DNA from: CAZEVY01 sp964515555
GTDB lineage: Bacteria; Acidobacteriota; Terriglobia; Bryobacterales; Bryobacteraceae
Assembly (NCBI GenBank): GCA_964515555.1
Contig: CAZEVY010000043.1
Location: 1 to 38,408, forward strand
DNA: 38,408 nt
Reading direction: 5' to 3'
The notes beneath the pieces are model-generated. The model made no database searches. It saw only the letters and a list, made by a program, of their open reading frames with translations, and was not told where the DNA came from. The position numbers and the translations under genes are program-made. Position 1 is the stretch's first letter. Each line of letters starts with the position of its first letter. Positions 19,318 through 28,101 of the stretch are shown in pieces.

Positions 19318-22300
19318 ATGCGACACGTCATCCGACTTGCCCTTCTCGCGCTCGCGCTCGCCTTCGCCGCCAGCGCCCAGACCGTCTCCGGAACGCTCTC
19401 CGGCGCCATCGCCGACGCCACCGGCGCCAGCGTCCCCAACGCCCGCATCGTCGCTGTGAACGAGGAAACGCGCGCCGCGCGCGAGTCGGTGACCAACGCC
19501 CAGGGCTACTACCTCTTCTCGTTCATGCCGATCGGAAGCTACGAGCTGACCGTCACCCTCAAAGGCTTCCAGACCCTCGTCAAGAAGTCCGTCCTCGTCG
19601 ACCTCAACCGCACCACCACCGCCGACTTCGTCCTGCGCCCCGCGCAGGTCTCCGAAACCGTCGAAGTCACCAGCGAGACGCCGCTCGTCGAGATGACCCA
19701 GGGCGACGTGAAGCACTCGCTCACCGCCCGCCAGATCGAGGACACGCCGCTTGCCGGACGCAACTTCATGAGCCTCGTCGAGCAGGTCCCCGGATTCGGC
19801 AACGCGCCCTGGATCGGATCCTCCAACAACCCCACCCAGTCCACCGGCTCCTATGCGCAGTTCAACGGACAGGGCAGCCGCTCGGCGACCTTCCAGATCG
19901 ACGGCGTCAACAACGACGACTCCTCCGAAAACCAGAACCGCCAGAGCGTAAACATCTCCAGCATCCGCGAGTTTCAAATCCTCACCAATTCCTTCACCGC
20001 CGAATTCGGACGCGCCGGCGGTGCCGTGGTGCTGGTGCAGACCAAGTCGGGCACTAACCGCTACCACGGCGACCTCTACGACTTTCACCAGAGCGACGTC
20101 TTCAACGCCAACAGCTTCTTCAACAACCGCGGCGGCGTCCCCAAGGGCGGCGTCGACCGCCACCAGTACGGCGGCACCGTCGGCGGCCCGCTCCGGCGCG
20201 ACAAGCTGTTCTTCTTCGCCTCCGCCGACCGCACCCGCGACGTCGCCAGCGTCTCCATCTCGCGCCACATCTGGCTGCCCTCGGACGGCCCGCGCGCCTG
20301 CGGTCCCGGCGAGACCGCGCAGCCCGGCGGACCCTACTGCGTCGATCCCGCCACGCATCCCAATCTCCAGCGCGACCTCGAATGGATGCGCGGCATCATG
20401 AAGCTCTGGGACACGCCCGAGCTCCAGGGCAAGACGCCCAACGACCCGGCCACCTGCGCCGACCTCATCGCCAGCGGCCGTCCCAACCGCTGCGTGCGCG
20501 TCGACGGCGTCACCCACCGCTTTCCCGATTCCGACTACTCCGGCAAGCTCGATTGGCTCGCGCCGCATCGCACGACCATCGCGCTGCGCTACCAGTACAG
20601 CCGACAGCTCCGCTCGCCCGGACACATCATCGCCGGCGACTCGGCCTTCCAGAACAACCGCCAGTACAACATCGGGCTCACGGCGACACACCTCTACAAT
20701 CCGCGCAGCACCGGCGAGTTCCGCTTCGGATTCGGCAACCGCACCACGCTGGTCGACGTGGCCGACGGCAACCACATCCCGACCATCCGCTTCGAGTCGA
20801 CTCTCGGACCCTCGGGTACCGCCATCGGAAGCTCCACCTCGACGCCCATCAACCGCCGCCAGCGCGACCGCCAGTTCGTCTACAACCACACCATGGTGTT
20901 CAGCCGCCACACCGTGAAGGCCGGCGCCGACGTGCGCCTCGGCATCCTCGACGACATTACCGGCGACCGGGCGCGCGGCTTCTGGACCTTCGGGTCGCAG
21001 AACACGCTCGCGCAGATCACCGCGCGCCAGGGCTTCACCGGCTGGGAGAATTTCCTGCGCGGCGTCGTCACCGGCTACCAGGTGGGCTACGGGAACGACC
21101 TCGCCGAGAACCGTTTCCGGGAGTCCAACCTCTACTTCCAGGACGACCTGCGCGTCACGCGCAATTTCACGTTGAACTTCGGCGCGCGCTGGGAGGCCGT
21201 CAGCGCGCCGCGCGAGCGCCGCGAGCGCTTCGCCTACGGCTTCAACGGCGACTACAACAACATCCAGCCGCGGTTCGGCTTCGCCTGGCGGCCCGGCACC
21301 AAGATCGGCTGGCTCACCCCCGTCACCGGCCGCCAGGGTGACTTTGTCGTCCGCGGCGGCTACGGCATCTTCCACACGCGCATCTTCCAGTCGATCTTCT
21401 CGCAGAACCAGCTCAGCATCCGCACGCAGCCGCCTAACGGTTTCGCGCGCGTCTTCAGCGGCGAGTTCCTCAACGAGATCTCCGACCCCAGCGGCGGCTT
21501 CGTCTTCACGCCCGGCATCGCGCAGCGCAGCGCGGCCTCGCAGGGCGGCGGCGTCTTCGTCCGCGGCGGGACCTTGCAGAGCACGCTGATCGTGCCCGAC
21601 CCCAAGTTGCACCTCAACTACGTCCAGCAGTGGAACTTCACCGTGGCGCGCAACCTGCCCCGCAACATGGCCTTCGAGATGACCTACAACGGGAACCGCG
21701 GCATCGGCGTCCCCTTCTTCGACTCCTCGAACGACGCGCGATTTGGGCTCGCTTCGCCGCAGATCTCCGTCGATATCGGCGGAGGCAACATCCAGCCGGT
21801 GCTGTTCGACCGCGTCTGCAACGACGCGAGCGACCCCATCTGCCGGACGCTGGACGCCTCGGGTAACGTCGTCGCCAACACCAGCGGGACGCTCAAGGTG
21901 TTTTCGGCGCTGGCCTCGACCACGGCGACGCTGGCGCAAAAGGGCATCTCCATCGAGAATGGCGTGCCGCACGGCTACATCTCACTTTCGACGCCGCGCA
22001 CCAACGAGCGCCGGCCCGACCCCAACTTCGTCCGCAACGTCACGTTGCGCAATTTCGGCTGGACTTACTATCACGGGCTGGTGTCGAAGTTCACCAAGCG
22101 CAGCGCACGCGGTCTTTCGTTCACCGGAACCTGGACGTTCTCGAAGGCCATCGACACCGGTTCGGAGCAGACCTTCACGGGCGTCGACACCAACGCGCCC
22201 ACCGGCAAGGGCAACGCCGCCCGCTCGCTGCGCGGACTCTCGAGTTTCCACTCCCTGCATCGCGTGGTGACATCGTGGGGCTACGAACTGCCGTGGATGC

Positions 22301-22911
22301 GCGCGCAGCGCGGCATCGTCGGGCGCATCGCCGGCGGCTGGATCGCGACCGGCGTGGCGGTGTTCCAGTCGGGCACGCCGTACACGGTGCTGCTCGGCTA
22401 CGACGCCAATCTCGACGGGCTCGGCGGCGACCGGCCGAACATCACCGACCCCTCGTATCTCTACCGCTCGGTGGACGCGGGCCGCCAGATCACGCCGTGC
22501 CCGACGGCGAACGTGGTGGTATGCGCCGACACTTTGTCGCAGCAGCAGATCCCGGGGAACGTCTTCATTCCGGGACAGGCGGGGACGATCGGCTCTGAAT
22601 CGCGCATCATTTCAGCGGGATCGGACGGGACCGGCTCGATCGGGCGCAACACGTTCTTCACACACGGCATCAGCAACGTCGACACGTCGTTTCAGAAGGC
22701 GCTGCGCGTGCGCGAGGGCTGGCGGCTGACGCTTCGCATGGAGTTCTACAACCTGCTGAACCGCGTGTCGTTCGGCGTGCCCGCGCGCACGGTGCTCTCG
22801 ACCACGCCGATGGGCCGCATTACCGGCACGCGCAACGTGAACGGCTTCGTGGGCTCGGCGCGCTCGGGAGGGTCGCGCGGCGGACAGATCGCGGTGCGCT
22901 TCACGTTCTGA
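19318..22911 (+). CDS. Oar-type TonB-dependent receptor
   Basis: ATG 19318 is chosen because GGAG lies six bases upstream and a signal peptide begins there (MRHVIRLALLALALAFAASA); the open frame runs upstream without protein-like content. The product is 1197 aa. A carboxypeptidase-regulatory-like beta sandwich covers about residues 22-105 (GTLSGAIADATGASVPNARI). A plug-like region follows (RNFMSLVEQVPGF, FQIDGVNNDDSS, FTAEFGRAGGAVVLVQTKSG), and then a large outer-membrane beta-barrel ending in VRFTF, whose last Phe fits insertion by the BAM complex. Such Oar-like proteins are abundant in Acidobacteriota and are thought to import oligosaccharides or other large substrates using TonB energy. 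No TonB, ExbB or SusD-like partner lies nearby, and the substrate is not indicated. The kinase gene follows after 36 bases but has its own possible promoter. Confidence 0.93.
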   Translation: MRHVIRLALLALALAFAASAQTVSGTLSGAIADATGASVPNARIVAVNEETRAARESVTNAQGYYLFSFMPIGSYELTVTLKGFQTLVKKSVLVDLNRTTTADFVLRPAQVSETVEVTSETPLVEMTQGDVKHSLTARQIEDTPLAGRNFMSLVEQVPGFGNAPWIGSSNNPTQSTGSYAQFNGQGSRSATFQIDGVNNDDSSENQNRQSVNISSIREFQILTNSFTAEFGRAGGAVVLVQTKSGTNRYHGDLYDFHQSDVFNANSFFNNRGGVPKGGVDRHQYGGTVGGPLRRDKLFFFASADRTRDVASVSISRHIWLPSDGPRACGPGETAQPGGPYCVDPATHPNLQRDLEWMRGIMKLWDTPELQGKTPNDPATCADLIASGRPNRCVRVDGVTHRFPDSDYSGKLDWLAPHRTTIALRYQYSRQLRSPGHIIAGDSAFQNNRQYNIGLTATHLYNPRSTGEFRFGFGNRTTLVDVADGNHIPTIRFESTLGPSGTAIGSSTSTPINRRQRDRQFVYNHTMVFSRHTVKAGADVRLGILDDITGDRARGFWTFGSQNTLAQITARQGFTGWENFLRGVVTGYQVGYGNDLAENRFRESNLYFQDDLRVTRNFTLNFGARWEAVSAPRERRERFAYGFNGDYNNIQPRFGFAWRPGTKIGWLTPVTGRQGDFVVRGGYGIFHTRIFQSIFSQNQLSIRTQPPNGFARVFSGEFLNEISDPSGGFVFTPGIAQRSAASQGGGVFVRGGTLQSTLIVPDPKLHLNYVQQWNFTVARNLPRNMAFEMTYNGNRGIGVPFFDSSNDARFGLASPQISVDIGGGNIQPVLFDRVCNDASDPICRTLDASGNVVANTSGTLKVFSALASTTATLAQKGISIENGVPHGYISLSTPRTNERRPDPNFVRNVTLRNFGWTYYHGLVSKFTKRSARGLSFTGTWTFSKAIDTGSEQTFTGVDTNAPTGKGNAARSLRGLSSFHSLHRVVTSWGYELPWMRAQRGIVGRIAGGWIATGVAVFQSGTPYTVLLGYDANLDGLGGDRPNITDPSYLYRSVDAGRQITPCPTANVVVCADTLSQQQIPGNVFIPGQAGTIGSESRIISAGSDGTGSIGRNTFFTHGISNVDTSFQKALRVREGWRLTLRMEFYNLLNRVSFGVPARTVLSTTPMGRITGTRNVNGFVGSARSGGSRGGQIAVRFTF

Positions 22912-22932
22912 CGCCCACTGCCTGCACTGCGG

Positions 22933-22938
22933 TAGACT
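22933..22938 (+). promoter_or_regulatory. -10-like TAGACT nine bases before the kinase start
   Basis: TAGACT is followed by nine bases and ATG 22948, with no ribosome-binding site in between. Transcription from it would give a leader of only a few bases. No good -35 was found. Confidence 0.35.
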
Positions 22939-22947
22939 TTACAACTT

Positions 22948-25494
22948 ATGCCGATTCCCGTCGGGTCGCGATTCGGCCCGTATGAGATCAACAACCTCAT
23001 CGGCGCCGGCGCCATGGGTGAGGTCTACCGCGCCCGCGACACGCGCCTCAACCGCGACGTCGCCGTCAAGGTACTGCCGAAATCCTTCACCGAGGACCCC
23101 GACCGGCTGCGACGATTCACTCTCGAAGCCCAGTCAGCCGGCGCGCTGAATCATCCGAACATCCTGGCGATCTTCGACATCGGCGCGCAGGACGGCGCTC
23201 CCTACATGGTCTCGGAGCTCCTCGAAGGCGAATCGCTTCGAGCGCGCATGACGCGCGGGAAGCTCAGCGCGACGCGCGCCGTCGACGTCGCGCGGCAGAT
23301 CGCATCGGGACTCGCCGCCGCGCACGGCAAGGGGATCACGCATCGCGACATCAAGCCGGAGAACCTCTTCGTCACCAAGGACGGGCGCGTGAAGATCCTC
23401 GACTTCGGACTCGCCAAGGTCGCGCCTCCCGCCACCGCCGAGGGCACACAGGCGACGCAGGGCGGCGGCACCGAGCCGGGCGTCGTGCTGGGCACGCTGC
23501 ACTACATGTCGCCCGAGCAGGTGCGGGGGAACCCCGCCGATCATCGCTCGGATATTTTCAGCTTCGGCGCGGTCTTCTACGAAATGCTGACCGGAGTGCG
23601 GCCATTTCGGGGCGAATCCGCCGTCGAGGCCATGAACGCGATTCTGAAGGACGAGCCGCCGGAGGCGCCCGCGGGCACGCCGCCGGCGCTCGACCGCATC
23701 GCGCGGCACTGCCTGGAGAAGGAACCCGACCAGCGCTTCCAGTCGGCCTCCGACATCGGCTTCGCCCTTGAATCAATGTCGTCTGGGTCGCAGACCTCGG
23801 GAGCCCCCGCGCCCCCCGCTGAAAAAACCGCTCCGCCGGGAAGGTGGATGCGGTGGGCGTTGGCCGCCACCGTCCTGTGGGCGGTCGTCAGCACGGTTTG
23901 GGTCTTCCGAACGCGCAGCGCGACGGCATCGAGTCCGGCATTCCGCCGTCTCACGTTCCGTCACGGCATCGTCGGATCGGCGCGCTTCGCGCCCGACGGC
24001 AACACGCTGGTGTACTCGGCGAGTTGGGACGGCGACACCAACCAGGTCTACTCGATCCGGCTGGACAGTCCCGAGTATCATCCCCCGGTGATTCCCGGCG
24101 CGAGCCTGCTCGGGGTCTCGGCCGCGGGCGAAATGGCGTTGCTGCTGAAGCCGCGGACGGTCGCCTTTACCACCGTCGGAATGATGGCGCGCCTCCCGTT
24201 CTCCGGCGGCGCCCCGCGCGAAGTCCTCGACAGGGTGGAATGGGCCGACTGGACTCCCAAGGACGATCTCCTCGTCGTTCGTCAAGGGGAGACAGGCAAT
24301 CAGCTGGAGTTCCCGGTCGGAAAGGTTCTCTATCGCACGGCGGGGTTCATCTCCAATCCGCGATTCTCGCCCGACGGTGGCCGCATCGCCTTCCTGCACC
24401 ATCCGCGTGTGAATGACGACTCCGGAGAGGTCGCTGTGGTCGATCTGGCTGGGAAATCCCAGATTCTCGCGGGTGGATGGCGCACGGCCTGGGGCCTGGC
24501 CTGGATGCCCACGACCGGCGAAATCTGGCTTACCGCGGCGCCCGGCGGAAGCAAGCGGGAACTCCTGGCCGTGTCTCTGGACGGCAAACGCCGCACGATC
24601 CTTCCGCAGACCGGCAACCTGACGCTGGAGGACATTTCAAAGACCGGTCGCGTGCTGCTCCAGTCCTCGAGCGCACAAATGAGATTGCGATTGGTCGGGC
24701 CCGACGGGAAGGACCGCGATTTCTCCTGGCTGGATTGGTCGCTCGGCACCGGCATCGCCGCCGACGGAAGCGGTGTGGTCTTCTTCGAGAGCGGCGAAGG
24801 CGCCGGGAACCACCCGGTGAGCTACTACCGGAAGGCCGATGGATCGCCCGCGGTGAAACTGGGCGTCCTGAGTCGCCCCAGACTCTCACCGGACGGGAAA
24901 TCCGTGCTCGGGTTTGACACGCAGAGTTCGGAAATCGCCATCCTTCCGATTGGCGCGGGTGAGACCAAGCGGCTTCCGGTGCCTGGTCTTACGGTGACCG
25001 CCAGCGACTGGCTCGGGGGCGCTCGCGGCGTAGTGTTCGCGGGCAATGAGGCTGGCAAGGGGGCGCGCCTTTACTCGATAGACATCGCCGGGGGAAAGCC
25101 GCGCCCGATTACCGTCGAGGGCGTCGCCGGCAATCCCTTCGTCAGCCCGGACGGCGTCTATGTGACCGCCGTCAAATCCGGCCAGGTGATCCTGGTCCCG
25201 CTGGCCGGCGGCGATCCGGTCGTCTGCGCCGGGCTGGAACCGGGCGAGCGTCCCTCCGGCTGGGCCTCCGACAGCACGGCCCTCTACGTCATGCGCCGCG
25301 GATCCCTTCCCGCCCGTGTATTCAAGGTGAACTGGAAGACCGGCCGCCGCGAGCTGTGGAAGGAAGTAACGCCCCGGGACACCGGCGGCGTATCGGACAT
25401 CAGCGGTATCCAAATCGCGCTCGACGGGAAGTCCTACGCCTATTCCTATCGCCAGACGCTGTCGCAGTTGCACCTGGTCGAGGGGCTGCGGTAG
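22948..25494 (+). CDS. Ser/Thr protein kinase with periplasmic WD40-like propeller
   Basis: 848 aa. The Hanks-type kinase domain is complete: glycine loop GAGAMGEVY (19-27), Lys41 in VAVKVLP, catalytic HRDIKPEN (H132-D134), DFGLA (D152) and the SPEQVRG segment. A Pro-rich stretch leads to one membrane helix (about 301-321, WALAATVLWAVVSTVWVF). The rest is a PD40/WD40-like beta-propeller with FAPDGNTLVYSASWDG-type blades that would lie in the periplasm. Substrates may be cytoplasmic regulators; the propeller probably senses an external or envelope signal. It has the same architecture as the protein encoded at 33942. Its TAG stop directly abuts the convergent histidine kinase stop with no space for a terminator. 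Confidence 0.93.
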   Translation: MPIPVGSRFGPYEINNLIGAGAMGEVYRARDTRLNRDVAVKVLPKSFTEDPDRLRRFTLEAQSAGALNHPNILAIFDIGAQDGAPYMVSELLEGESLRARMTRGKLSATRAVDVARQIASGLAAAHGKGITHRDIKPENLFVTKDGRVKILDFGLAKVAPPATAEGTQATQGGGTEPGVVLGTLHYMSPEQVRGNPADHRSDIFSFGAVFYEMLTGVRPFRGESAVEAMNAILKDEPPEAPAGTPPALDRIARHCLEKEPDQRFQSASDIGFALESMSSGSQTSGAPAPPAEKTAPPGRWMRWALAATVLWAVVSTVWVFRTRSATASSPAFRRLTFRHGIVGSARFAPDGNTLVYSASWDGDTNQVYSIRLDSPEYHPPVIPGASLLGVSAAGEMALLLKPRTVAFTTVGMMARLPFSGGAPREVLDRVEWADWTPKDDLLVVRQGETGNQLEFPVGKVLYRTAGFISNPRFSPDGGRIAFLHHPRVNDDSGEVAVVDLAGKSQILAGGWRTAWGLAWMPTTGEIWLTAAPGGSKRELLAVSLDGKRRTILPQTGNLTLEDISKTGRVLLQSSSAQMRLRLVGPDGKDRDFSWLDWSLGTGIAADGSGVVFFESGEGAGNHPVSYYRKADGSPAVKLGVLSRPRLSPDGKSVLGFDTQSSEIAILPIGAGETKRLPVPGLTVTASDWLGGARGVVFAGNEAGKGARLYSIDIAGGKPRPITVEGVAGNPFVSPDGVYVTAVKSGQVILVPLAGGDPVVCAGLEPGERPSGWASDSTALYVMRRGSLPARVFKVNWKTGRRELWKEVTPRDTGGVSDISGIQIALDGKSYAYSYRQTLSQLHLVEGLR

Positions 25495-27276
25495 TTATCC
25501 ACGACCGCGCAACGCCGGTTCCTCGACGCCCGCCCGCTCGGTCAGCGGCAGCCGGATCCGAAATCGCGCCCCGCCCTCGGGCGACGGCTCGGCCCACATG
25601 TCGCCGCCATGGTCGAGCACCGTCTGCCGCGAGAGCGCCAGGCCGAGCCCCAGGCCGGTCCGCTTGCCGTGCGTGACGAACGGCTGGAAGAGCTGGTCGC
25701 GAATCTCCGGCGAGATGCCGGGGCCCGAATCGGTCACGTCGATCTCGACGGCGCCGCCCGCTGCGCGCGCCTCCACCCGAATCTCGCCGCCCTCGGGCAT
25801 CACCTCCAGCGCGTTGCCCACCAGGTTCACGAAGACCCGCTCCATGCGCGAGGCGTCCACAGTCAGCTCGATCGCCTCCGGCACGTCGACCGATAGCCGC
25901 ACGTTCTGGCCGGCGGCCTTGCCCTTCAGTCCCTCCACCGCCGCCGCAACGATCTCCGCCAGCCGGCACGGCTCGCGCTCGCCGGCGCGGCCGCGCGCCG
26001 CCTCCAGCAGCTCCTGCAGCATCTCCTGAATGCGGCGGCTGGCCTGGTAGACGTTGGCCGCCACGCGCTTCATCTGCGGCTGCGAGAGGTCGGTGTCCAC
26101 CATCATCTCGGCGCCGCCGTAAATCGCCGCCAGCGGATTCCGTAGGTCGTGCACGATCGAGGTCGCCATGCGCCCGATGGTCGAGATGCGCTCCTGGCGG
26201 ATCAGCTCGCGCCGCGCCGACTGGATCGACTCGCACATGGCGTTGAAGGTGCGCGACAGGCGGCCGAGCTCGTCGCGTCCCTCGGCCGGGACGCGCACGT
26301 CGTAGTTCTGACGCGCGATCTCGGCGGCCGCCCGATCGAGCGCCTCCACCGGGCGGATCAGCCAGCGCACCAGCGCGTAGCTCACCAGCAGTCCGGCGGC
26401 GACGGCCAGGAACCACATGCCGACGAGCTGCTGCTGGAGCGCGCGGATGCGCGCGCGCGCCGGATCGAACGAGCGCAGGATCCAGAGGCGTCCGAGGGGC
26501 GAGCCGTCGAAGGCGATCAGGTCCTGCGAGAGCGGCACGTACTCGGAGACGCCGTCGGACACCAGCCCGGACGCCGCCCGATCGGGGAGCGCCCGCATAA
26601 GCACGCCGGTGGCGCGGTCGTTCATGGTGGAGGCGAAGACGCGGTCGCCGGAAGTGAACAGGAACTCGGAGCCGCCGGTGGAGACTTTCAGGCGCTGCGC
26701 GACGAGGTGATTCACCTGGTAGCCGGCGACCAGCACGACGATCAGGCCCGGCCCGCGCCCGGAGTCGACGTAGACCGGGTTCAGCACGATCTGGTAGAGG
26801 CGGCCGTCGATGACCGTGAAGCCCGAGACCTGCTTCGGAAACATGGCGCGTGCCACTTTCACCGCGGGCCACGACGCGGGCAATCCGCGGGCCGATGTGT
26901 CGAGCGAGGTGACCATCTCGCCTTGCGGATCGGTGACGACGAAGAAGGCCGTCTCGCGGATATAGTCGGCGATGCGCAGCCAGATCTCGCCGGCCGTGTC
27001 GCGAATGGTGGCGCGATGCCGTGTGCCGAACGCGGAGCGCACGTCGGGCATGCTGCTCATCACCGCGGCGACCGTGCCGAGCGTATCGGACCGCGCCTTC
27101 CAAAGCGACTCGTAGGACTGGAAGCTGGCGCGCACCTCGTCCTGGAGGCTCCGCGAGGTGGTCTCGAGCGCGTGCCGCTGGAGGATGACGCCGGTGACGC
27201 CGAACAACGCCGTCAGCACGACGGAGGCCGAGAGCCAGATGCGCCATAGCAGTCGGGGCGGTCGGCGGGACATCAT
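25495..27276 (-). CDS. Sensor histidine kinase with large periplasmic domain
   Basis: 593 aa. TM1 is near the start (SASVVLTALFGVTGVIL), followed by about 250 residues of periplasmic sensor that look like a double-Cache fold (FFVVTDPQGEMVTSLD, DGRLYQIVLNPVYVD), then TM2 (about 287-308, FLAVAAGLLVSYALV). A HAMP linker follows (RPVEALDRAAAEIARQNYDV), then a HisKA domain with an intact H-box IVHDLRNPLAA (His376), and a C-terminal ATPase domain with N-box NLVGNALEVMPEGG and glycine boxes DSGPGIS and GLGLGLALS. It should autophosphorylate and pass phosphate to one or both response regulators of the cluster. Its ATG overlaps the cupredoxin stop (27273-27276), so the two are coupled; the cupredoxin-like protein may supply or modify the sensed signal. 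Confidence 0.93.
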   Translation of the reverse strand: MMSRRPPRLLWRIWLSASVVLTALFGVTGVILQRHALETTSRSLQDEVRASFQSYESLWKARSDTLGTVAAVMSSMPDVRSAFGTRHRATIRDTAGEIWLRIADYIRETAFFVVTDPQGEMVTSLDTSARGLPASWPAVKVARAMFPKQVSGFTVIDGRLYQIVLNPVYVDSGRGPGLIVVLVAGYQVNHLVAQRLKVSTGGSEFLFTSGDRVFASTMNDRATGVLMRALPDRAASGLVSDGVSEYVPLSQDLIAFDGSPLGRLWILRSFDPARARIRALQQQLVGMWFLAVAAGLLVSYALVRWLIRPVEALDRAAAEIARQNYDVRVPAEGRDELGRLSRTFNAMCESIQSARRELIRQERISTIGRMATSIVHDLRNPLAAIYGGAEMMVDTDLSQPQMKRVAANVYQASRRIQEMLQELLEAARGRAGEREPCRLAEIVAAAVEGLKGKAAGQNVRLSVDVPEAIELTVDASRMERVFVNLVGNALEVMPEGGEIRVEARAAGGAVEIDVTDSGPGISPEIRDQLFQPFVTHGKRTGLGLGLALSRQTVLDHGGDMWAEPSPEGGARFRIRLPLTERAGVEEPALRGRG

Positions 27277-27998
27277 CGGCCTCCACGGTATCCCGGCCGC
27301 TCGGCCGGCTCGGGAGGATACTCCTTGCCGTACTTGTTCCGGTGGGGAATCTCCAGGTAGCCCGACTCGGAGATCGCCAGCACGCCGGCCGCGGTCTCCG
27401 GATCGGCGACGGCGATGCGGCGCTCGAGCCGCCGCAGGGTCTCCTCCGGGGCGCGCTCGTGCCAGACCTTGAGGAGGTAGTCGCCGGGCGGGACGTTCTC
27501 GATGCGGAATGCGCCGGCCGGGCCGGTGATGGCGAAGTGGGGCGTGCCGAGCACGACGATCACCGCGCTCATGGCGGCGTGGATATTACAGAACACACGC
27601 GCCGTGCCCTCGCGGCGGAAAGTCACGCGCTGGCTCGATCCCGGCGGGTAGAGGCCGGTGTCGAAGGGCTGGCCGGCGAAATTGGAGAAGGCGTTGTGAA
27701 AAATCGGGTCTCTGTTCGGGATATCTACAGTGGAGCCAACTGTAATAGGTAAGATATGCGGGATGAATTTCTTGCCCTTCTGAAGCAGCGTGTGCGTCCG
27801 GGGCGGCGGGGGCGCGGGGGGCCGGCCGATCGGCTCGAGCCAGGCGACGACGCCGCTGTAGTCCTTGAGCTTTCGGACGCTGGGCTCGCGCGAGTCGGCC
27901 AGCGTGACCTGGCCGGTGACGGTCGCCCCGTGGGCTCCGGCGATCGTTGCGAGGAGCAGAAGCGCGACCCTGAAGGCCGGAGAGCGGCTCCTAAACAC
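27273..27998 (-). CDS. Exported cupredoxin-like (methylamine-utilization-type) protein
   Basis: GTG 27998 gives 241 aa with a signal peptide (SPAFRVALLLLATIAGAHG). The open frame starts earlier (28130), but that part crosses the dispersed repeat and the end of the porin gene, so the short start is preferred; no clear RBS supports any start. The domain is plastocyanin-like: FIPHILPITVGSTVDIPNRD, then a likely copper ligand His101 in IFHNAF, and Cys137, His140 and Met143 in FCNIHAAM. All four type-1 copper ligands seem present. A carboxypeptidase-regulatory-like beta sandwich follows (AGAFRIENVPPGDYLLKVWHE). Similar proteins are named methylamine utilization proteins without proof. Here it is sandwiched between a porin-like gene and a sensor kinase. 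Copper binding is inferred from the ligand pattern. Confidence 0.82.
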   Translation of the reverse strand: MFRSRSPAFRVALLLLATIAGAHGATVTGQVTLADSREPSVRKLKDYSGVVAWLEPIGRPPAPPPPRTHTLLQKGKKFIPHILPITVGSTVDIPNRDPIFHNAFSNFAGQPFDTGLYPPGSSQRVTFRREGTARVFCNIHAAMSAVIVVLGTPHFAITGPAGAFRIENVPPGDYLLKVWHERAPEETLRRLERRIAVADPETAAGVLAISESGYLEIPHRNKYGKEYPPEPAERPGYRGGR

Positions 27999-28046
27999 GG
28001 CGTCGTAATCGTTTGCGGATGACCGCTTGCTAACGCGCACGGCTCC

Positions 28047-28076
28047 GTAACAGAGCCGCGACCATAAGGGAGCGGA
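28047..28076 (+). repeat. Dispersed ~30-bp intergenic repeat, copy C
   Basis: Begins GTAACAGAGCCGCGACC and ends AGGGAGCGGA, lying between the co-directional porin and cupredoxin genes. Just upstream, GACCGCTTGCTAACG may be a remnant of the inverted partner. It may be read through as part of the operon transcript. Confidence 0.8.
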
Positions 28077-28101
28077 TGCGAAAGGACTTCTGACGCCCTG
28101 C

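Noticed and set aside
25495..25503. TTATCCACG resembling a DnaA box
   Set aside because: It is the end of the histidine kinase coding sequence between convergent stops; a lone 8/9 match in coding DNA is expected by chance.
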